Assembly (NCBI GenBank): GCA_910587275.1
Contig: CAJUMD010000112.1
Location: forward strand, 1-11,028
Reading direction: 5' to 3'
Source: an uncultured Kineothrix sp.
GTDB taxonomy: Bacteria > Bacillota > Clostridia > Lachnospirales > Lachnospiraceae
DNA length: 11,028 nt
Below are positions 6,797 to 11,028 of this stretch, in pieces. Under the pieces are notes generated by a model that searched no databases, had not been told where the DNA came from, and was given only the letters and a program-made list of their open reading frames with translations. The position numbers and the translations under genes are program-made. How positions within the stretch are numbered: position 1 is the stretch's first letter; every line of letters starts with the position of its first letter.

Positions 6797-6825
6797 ATTA
6801 TAGCGGATTTGTTTGCCGGTGTAAA
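6797..6825 (-). promoter_or_regulatory. Strong minus-strand sigma-A promoter between genes
   Basis: TTTACA (6825-6820), a spacer of exactly 17 bp and TATAAT (6802-6797). It lies downstream of the LysM-LRR stop codon. Transcription would begin near 6790, run through the short frame and meet the terminator at 6643-6601, giving an RNA of about 190 nt, or read through into the HAD operon, for which no better promoter is visible. Confidence 0.72.
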
Positions 6826-6868
6826 GTCTGTTCAACTGTCAGGCATGGAAACCAAAGCATTTCATGTA

Positions 6869-8755
6869 TTATTCCGGATTCCGCAGCCACTCATCATCCA
6901 CCACCAAACACTGTACCTGCGGATAATCATCTTCCCCGAAAAGACCGCTCCTGTCCGGCGTATCTTCCCCTTCGTCTTCCGGTGCGCAGAGCCGGAATGC
7001 ATACAGATTTGGCAATTGCCCCAAAAAGCCAAAATCCGTCACATCGTCTGTTCCCGCTTCCAATTCCAAATATTTTAAGGAAGTGCATTTTCCCAGCGTA
7101 TCTTCCAAATCATTCCCGCTTTCCTTCCCTTTTTCCGCGCCGTCCCCTTTACCGGATGCGTCTGTCGTCTCCCCCTCCTTTGCAAACGTACTGCCGCCCT
7201 CTTTCTCATATCCCATTTCATTCAAATGCGTAAACATACTGATGCGCAAAGCCAAAGACTCCAGTCCGGGAATCCCCGCAAGCCATTCCACATCCGTCAG
7301 CGGTTTTGCCGATACAATGGTTAGTTCCCGCAATGACTGGCATTTCCCCAATACTTCATAATCGGACACGCTTCCGATTTCCAGCTCCAGTTTCTCAAGA
7401 TTAGGCAGTACCGCAATATCCTCAAGGGTCGTCAGGTTATAGTCGGCACATTCCGCATTTTTCGGGTAAAGCCCTTCCACCGCCACCGTATCCCTTCCCG
7501 GAATGGGACTTTCCATCATCGATACCTCCGTAATCCAAGCCACATCGGCAGTACGGACCGGCCTTTCGGAAAATGCCTCCCATTCCTCATCCGTCATGTC
7601 ATAATGATATGCCGTAACCATACGGATAAAATCTTCCCACTCTTTGGAAACAAACGTAATTTCCTCATCCCTGCCTTCCAATACCGGTTCCTCCGCCGGT
7701 GCATAGGCTGCCGCCGCCATGGCAAAAGGATTGTGCAAATCCTCATACGCCCAATCTTCATATCCCAGATACGGACGGTATTTTAAACTCGACCATGTTT
7801 TCTCCTCATCCGTTTCCGTAAAAGAAGCCGCCATGTAACGGGTAATTTCCCCGATGGCATGGGCAGAGGATGCTTTCCCGCCCTGTTCTTCCAACGGGCA
7901 GGTTCCGATAAACTCTGCCAGGTAATTCTTCCCGACCACATAAGCCACCGCAAACCGGATGTCTTCCTCCCCGGCTCCGCAGACAAAGCTGTAATAAAGC
8001 AGTTCCCTGCCGTCCTCCCTGAAATACCGTTCAAACTGCAGACCGGAAAAAACCACTCCCTCCGCCTTTTGTGCACTTTTTTGTATCTGTTCCTGCATTT
8101 CTTCCCATCCGTCTCCCACGCCGTCCGGGAACATCCGGTTTTCCGTGATATGGACACAAACTTCGCTGTCCGGCTGTTCCCGGCAGTAAATGGATTCCAA
8201 ACAAACCTCCCAGTCGGTATAAGCATACGCCCAATTAGCCGGCATATCATAAGAACATGCCGGAGATGAAAAACCGCCCAGGCTCGCCGCCTGTTTTTCC
8301 ACATAAAAAACCTGGGGAACCCACAATTTTGCCCCTGTAAGAATCAGGGCATCCTTCCCCACTGCATCCGGGTTCGCCGCCGCAATCTGCTCCCATGCGC
8401 CCCCGCTGCCGTAAAACTGCCTGGCAATCCCCCAAAGCGTATCCCCCTGCTTTACCTCATAAGCCGTTTCCGACGATGCCGACAACGCGATATAATCCTC
8501 TCTGTCTCCCTCCGGGTATCCGCCAAGCAACGGATACCTTTGGCTCTGATCCTCCACCCGGATCTCACCCTGTCCCGCATCCGTATGGTCCGTTCCATCT
8601 TCTTTCCCATACGCCAAAAGCGGATGTACCAAAAGCAAAGCTGCCAAAACCGCCGCCGTTCCCCGCCTGTGCCATGTTTTCCTGCCTATACCGTCCCAAA
8701 GGTTTCCCCTGCTCCTGCCGTTCCCGCCATATCCGCTTCTTTCCCTGTTCCCCAT
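6869..8755 (-). CDS. Secreted LysM-domain protein with C-terminal leucine-rich-repeat-like region
   Basis: The product is 628 aa from the ATG at 8755, preceded by GGGAGG 9 nt away. An upstream ATG at 8794 would fall at the predicted transcription start and is unlikely. A long basic N-terminus leads into a hydrophobic segment (about 33-49, ending near LLAYG), so the protein is exported, probably with a cleavable signal or membrane anchor. A LysM domain at about 99-148 (YEVKQGDTLWGIARQFYG to LWVP) predicts peptidoglycan binding. The middle (about 160-340) looks like a globular secreted domain, including VVGKNYLAEFIGTC, without clear family. From about 440 to 600, repeats such as LPNLEKLELEIG, CQSLRELTIVS, IPGLESLALRI, CTSLKYLELEAG and LPNLYAFRL have leucine-rich-repeat spacing, interrupted by a Lys/Glu/Gly-rich insert. 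The role is unknown; wall-attached ligand binding is an inference. It shares a promoter pattern with the lipoprotein at 222-2582. Confidence 0.88.
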   Translation of the reverse strand: MGNRERSGYGGNGRSRGNLWDGIGRKTWHRRGTAAVLAALLLVHPLLAYGKEDGTDHTDAGQGEIRVEDQSQRYPLLGGYPEGDREDYIALSASSETAYEVKQGDTLWGIARQFYGSGGAWEQIAAANPDAVGKDALILTGAKLWVPQVFYVEKQAASLGGFSSPACSYDMPANWAYAYTDWEVCLESIYCREQPDSEVCVHITENRMFPDGVGDGWEEMQEQIQKSAQKAEGVVFSGLQFERYFREDGRELLYYSFVCGAGEEDIRFAVAYVVGKNYLAEFIGTCPLEEQGGKASSAHAIGEITRYMAASFTETDEEKTWSSLKYRPYLGYEDWAYEDLHNPFAMAAAAYAPAEEPVLEGRDEEITFVSKEWEDFIRMVTAYHYDMTDEEWEAFSERPVRTADVAWITEVSMMESPIPGRDTVAVEGLYPKNAECADYNLTTLEDIAVLPNLEKLELEIGSVSDYEVLGKCQSLRELTIVSAKPLTDVEWLAGIPGLESLALRISMFTHLNEMGYEKEGGSTFAKEGETTDASGKGDGAEKGKESGNDLEDTLGKCTSLKYLELEAGTDDVTDFGFLGQLPNLYAFRLCAPEDEGEDTPDRSGLFGEDDYPQVQCLVVDDEWLRNPE

Positions 8756-8800
8756 AAAATATGCCCTCCCTCTCCTTTTCATCCAGAAATACATTTATCC

Positions 8801-8856
8801 ATTTTACCATCCAATTGCATCAGAATTCCATCTTTTTTGCATCCTTTTTGCATCAT
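8801..8856 (-). promoter_or_regulatory. Promoter of the LysM-LRR gene with four 11-bp-phased boxes
   Basis: The -10-like TAAAAT lies at 8806-8801. TGCATC-like boxes (plus-strand reading) start at 8816, 8827 (degenerate, TCCATC), 8838 and 8849, exactly 11 bp apart, with 9 bp between the proximal box and the -10. Order, phase, the position of the degenerate box and the distance to the -10 all match the promoter at 2615-2670. The two regions also share the exact 17-mer CATCCTTTTTGCATCAT. Confidence 0.75.
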
Positions 8857-8949
8857 CCGGCATTCTTAAAAATGAATCCACCACACCCACCCAAGAACAT
8901 AACATTCCATACCAAGCGGTTCCTTATCGGAAATATAAAAAATACCTGG

Positions 8950-9006
8950 TTGACACAATTCCGAAATCGGACTATAATACTCCTATATCAATTCCGAAAT
9001 CGGACT
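8950..9006 (+). promoter_or_regulatory. MarR-MATE promoter with two identical operator palindromes
   Basis: The -35 TTGACA (8950-8955) and -10 TATAAT (8973-8978) are both consensus, with a 17-bp spacer. The same 18-bp sequence, CAATTCCGAAATCGGACT, occurs at 8956-8973, filling the spacer, and at 8989-9006, just after the likely transcription start; the copies are 33 bp apart. Each contains the dyad TCCGA-AA-TCGGA. Placement within an otherwise ideal promoter strongly suggests repression, most simply by the adjacent MarR protein. A weaker TTCC/GGAA dyad lies near 8920-8932. Confidence 0.9.
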
Positions 9007-9024
9007 TATGAGGAGGATATGCAC

Positions 9025-9498
9025 ATGCAGCCAAAACCCGGACGGGAACTTAAGGAATTTAACTACTTATACAGGGAAATGGACGGTATTTACCACCAAC
9101 TGGCGCTCCGCGCAGGTCTGCCTGACAGCGCTTTTTACATTTTGTATTGCATTGTGGAATTTGGCGACGGCTGCCTGCAGAGGGATATCGCCGACCATTA
9201 TCACATCAGCAAACAGACCGTCAATTCATCCATTAAAAATTTGGAAACAAAAGGTTTTCTCACCCTGACGCGTGGAAAAGGGCGTGACATGCATCTGCGC
9301 CTGACGACTGCCGGACAGGAATTTGCGAAAAAATATATTCTCCCGGTATTTGAAGCGGAAAACCGGATTTTTGCGGAAATGTCGCCGGAAGAAACCCGCA
9401 GCCTGCTTGCGCTGACCGCAAAATATACCGGACTGCTCCGCAAAAACACGGGACAACTGCTGGATTCAAAGCAGAAAACGGAGGATACGCACACATGA
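9025..9498 (+). CDS. MarR-family transcriptional regulator
   Basis: The product is 157 aa, a usual MarR length. A perfect AGGAGG lies 8 nt before the ATG at 9025; the in-frame ATG at 9019 is only 2 nt from it, so 9025 is preferred. A winged helix-turn-helix spans roughly residues 50-105: CLQRDIADHYHISKQTVNSSIKNLETKGFL gives the helices (split here: recognition helix around SKQTVNSSIKNL), and RGKGRDMHLRL forms the basic wing. Flanking helices at both ends fit the MarR dimerisation domain. MarR proteins are cytoplasmic dimeric repressors usually relieved by phenolic or lipophilic ligands. Its gene overlaps the MATE transporter start by 4 bp (ATGA), and its promoter carries two identical palindromes, so it most likely represses itself and the pump. 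The ligand is unknown. Confidence 0.94.
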   Translation: MQPKPGRELKEFNYLYREMDGIYHQLALRAGLPDSAFYILYCIVEFGDGCLQRDIADHYHISKQTVNSSIKNLETKGFLTLTRGKGRDMHLRLTTAGQEFAKKYILPVFEAENRIFAEMSPEETRSLLALTAKYTGLLRKNTGQLLDSKQKTEDTHT

Positions 9499-10877
9499 GA
9501 CGCTTTAAACAAAAATACATAAACCGCAGCAAAAAAAACCGGGACAACAGAATCCAGTTATCCGACCATTTTACCTATGGACGTCTGCTGCGCTTTGTCC
9601 TGTCCCCGGTCCTGATGATGCTATTTACCTCTCTCTACGGCATCGTGGACGGCTTCTTTGTTTCCAATTTTGTGGGAAAAACACCGTTTGCCGCAGTCAA
9701 CCTGATTATGCCCGTCGCCATGGCACTTGGAACCGTCGGTTTTATGGTCGGTACCGGAGGGAGCGCCCTCGTATCCATGATGCTGGGACAGGGGAAAAAA
9801 GAACTGGCAAACCAATATTTTTCCATGCTGGTTTACGTAACGGCAGGCTTCAGTTTCCTTCTGTCCCTGGCAGGCTTCCGTTTCGCGCCGCAGATTGCCG
9901 CCGCGTTGGGTGCCACGGGCGAATTATTTGACAACTGTGTGCTGTACGGCAGAATTCTGTTTCTTTCCACCACGCCCTTTGTGCTGCAGAATGTCTTTAA
10001 CAGCTTCTGCGTCACTGCGGAAAAACCGGAAATGAGCCTGAAAATATCCGTATGCGCAGGCTGTACCAACATCATCCTCGACTTTCTTTTTATTGCGGTA
10101 TTCCGTTGGGGCATCGCCGGGGCTGCCATCGCCACCGCCATGGGGGAATGGGTGGGCGGCGTTGTTCCCCTTGTTTATTTTTCACGGAAAAATGACAGTC
10201 TCCTCCGGCTGACCGGGACCAAATTTGTTGGAAGCGTACTGGTCAAAACCTGTATTAACGGTTCCTCGGAAATGGTTTCCAGCCTCTCCGCCTCCGTCGT
10301 AAACATCCTCTATAACTTCCAGTTGATGAGGCTTGCCGGAGAAAACGGCGTGGCTGCCTATGGCATCATCATGTATGTGAATTTTATCTTCATGGCAATC
10401 TATCTCGGTTACTCCATCGGCAGTTCCCCGGTGGTAAGCTACCATTACGGCGCCGGAAACCAGGGGGAACTGCAGAACATGTTCCGCAAGGGACTGGTAT
10501 GCATGGGCGGCGGCGGGCTGCTCCTCACCCTTCTTGCAGAACTGTTAAACGGTCCTTTGGTACGGATTTTTGCCGGATACGATGCGGAACTTTTCGCCAT
10601 TACCAGCCACGGCTTCCGGCTCTACGCCCTGGCTTTCCTGCTGATGGGTCTGAACATATGGGGCTCGGCTTTTTTCACGGCATTAAATAACGGTACGGTC
10701 TCCGCCATCATCTCCTTCCTGCGCAGCCTTGTGTTCCAAACCGCCGCCGTCTTCCTCCTGCCCCTGCTTACCGGCATAGACGGCATATGGCTGGCAATTG
10801 TCGCTGCGGAACTTTTGGCAGCGGTTCTGACAGGATGTTTCTTTGCCGCAAAGAGAAAACGGTACCATTATTTCTAA
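9495..10877 (+). CDS. MATE family multidrug efflux transporter
   Basis: The product is 460 aa, the usual MATE length, with about twelve hydrophobic segments. The first helix contains the MATE-typical SPVLMMLFTSLYGIVDGFFV, and the following loop has GGSALVSMMLGQGKKELAN, as in prokaryotic MATE proteins of the MepA/DinF-like group (COG0534). The two halves repeat the fold: IGSSPVVSYHYGAGN in the second half mirrors the first-half motif. It should be an inner-membrane antiporter exporting cationic or planar drugs in exchange for Na+ or H+; the coupling ion and substrates cannot be told from sequence. A GGAGG lies 10 nt upstream, and the start overlaps the MarR stop (ATGA), indicating a coupled operon. 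The N-terminus has an unusually basic tail of about 30 residues (KQKYINRSKKNRDNR) before the first helix. There is no truncation or frameshift. Confidence 0.95.
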   Translation: MRRFKQKYINRSKKNRDNRIQLSDHFTYGRLLRFVLSPVLMMLFTSLYGIVDGFFVSNFVGKTPFAAVNLIMPVAMALGTVGFMVGTGGSALVSMMLGQGKKELANQYFSMLVYVTAGFSFLLSLAGFRFAPQIAAALGATGELFDNCVLYGRILFLSTTPFVLQNVFNSFCVTAEKPEMSLKISVCAGCTNIILDFLFIAVFRWGIAGAAIATAMGEWVGGVVPLVYFSRKNDSLLRLTGTKFVGSVLVKTCINGSSEMVSSLSASVVNILYNFQLMRLAGENGVAAYGIIMYVNFIFMAIYLGYSIGSSPVVSYHYGAGNQGELQNMFRKGLVCMGGGGLLLTLLAELLNGPLVRIFAGYDAELFAITSHGFRLYALAFLLMGLNIWGSAFFTALNNGTVSAIISFLRSLVFQTAAVFLLPLLTGIDGIWLAIVAAELLAAVLTGCFFAAKRKRYHYF

Positions 10878-10928
10878 ATGGAACTTTTTGGGGGGCGAAT
10901 GTAACAAAGCGGTCTGAAATATTACCAT

Positions 10929-10986
10929 ACAGGTAACAGTTCAGGCTGAGCTGTTACCCATACAGAAATCACAGGTAACAGTTCAG
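10929..10986. repeat. 16-bp direct repeat linking two hairpins
   Basis: ACAGGTAACAGTTCAG occurs at 10929-10944 and again at 10971-10986, 42 bp apart. The first copy lies in the 27-nt palindrome. The second runs into another hairpin (GTTCAGCC/GGCTGAAC around TTCC, 10981-11000). The layout resembles a REP-type doublet; the element may extend past the window. Confidence 0.7.
10932..10958. repeat. 27-nt near-perfect palindrome after the MATE gene
   Basis: GGTAACAGTTCAG and CTGAGCTGTTACC pair over 13 bp (one wobble) around a single G. There is no T-tract, so termination is uncertain. Its outer sequence and length resemble the hairpin at 2696-2722. Confidence 0.75.
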
Positions 10987-11028
10987 CCTTCCGGCTGAAC
11001 GGAATTAAAAAGTTGTTGTAAAAATGAC

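Noticed and set aside
10878..11028. Terminator for the MATE operon
   Set aside because: The hairpins here lack a following T-tract, so they are reported as repeats rather than as an intrinsic terminator.

Overview
The window looks like a chromosomal segment of an anaerobic Clostridia member, probably Lachnospiraceae. This is inferred from near-balanced GC, AGGAGG-type ribosome sites, canonical sigma-A promoters, a MarR-MATE operon, and large secreted proteins with LysM, leucine-rich or calcium-loop motifs. I see no rRNA, tRNA, CRISPR array, integrase or intact transposon, and species cannot be assigned from sequence alone.

Layout, left to right. Positions 1-221 hold no convincing gene, only a 15-bp tandem repeat and a CCGG-rich foldable stretch. 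A large lipoprotein gene (222-2582, minus) carries a Glu-rich octapeptide repeat and three DxDxDG-type loops. Its upstream region (2583-3031) contains its promoter, a cluster of perfect or near-perfect palindromes (2696-2796), and a separate plus-strand promoter and leader for a glycerate kinase gene (3032-4186, plus). Convergent to that is a minus-strand operon of three genes: a HAD hydrolase (5864-6553), a CPBP/CAAX-type membrane protease (4905-5867, ATGA overlap) and a zinc-ribbon protein of unknown function (4228 to about 4956). Upstream of the operon (6601-6825) is a compact minus-strand unit of strong promoter, short open frame and intrinsic terminator. Next is a secreted LysM/leucine-rich-repeat protein (6869-8755, minus). 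Divergent from it is a MarR regulator plus MATE efflux operon (9025-10877, plus) under a promoter containing two identical operator palindromes. The window ends in two hairpins sharing a 16-bp repeat.

The most interesting signal is in promoter DNA. The two secreted-protein genes, about 6 kb apart and otherwise unrelated, have the same promoter layout: four TGCATC-like boxes (plus-strand reading) at exact 11-bp intervals, with the proximal box exactly 9 bp from the -10 element in both. This predicts co-activation by one DNA-binding protein with direct-repeat sites on one helix face, as OmpR/PhoB-type response regulators use. The regulator is not in the window.

Functionally, the MarR-MATE pair is a self-contained drug-responsive efflux module, the kinase is a stand-alone glycerate catabolism gene, and the two co-patterned secreted proteins may form a small envelope regulon. 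The roles of the lipoprotein, the LysM-LRR protein and the zinc-ribbon protein remain unknown.
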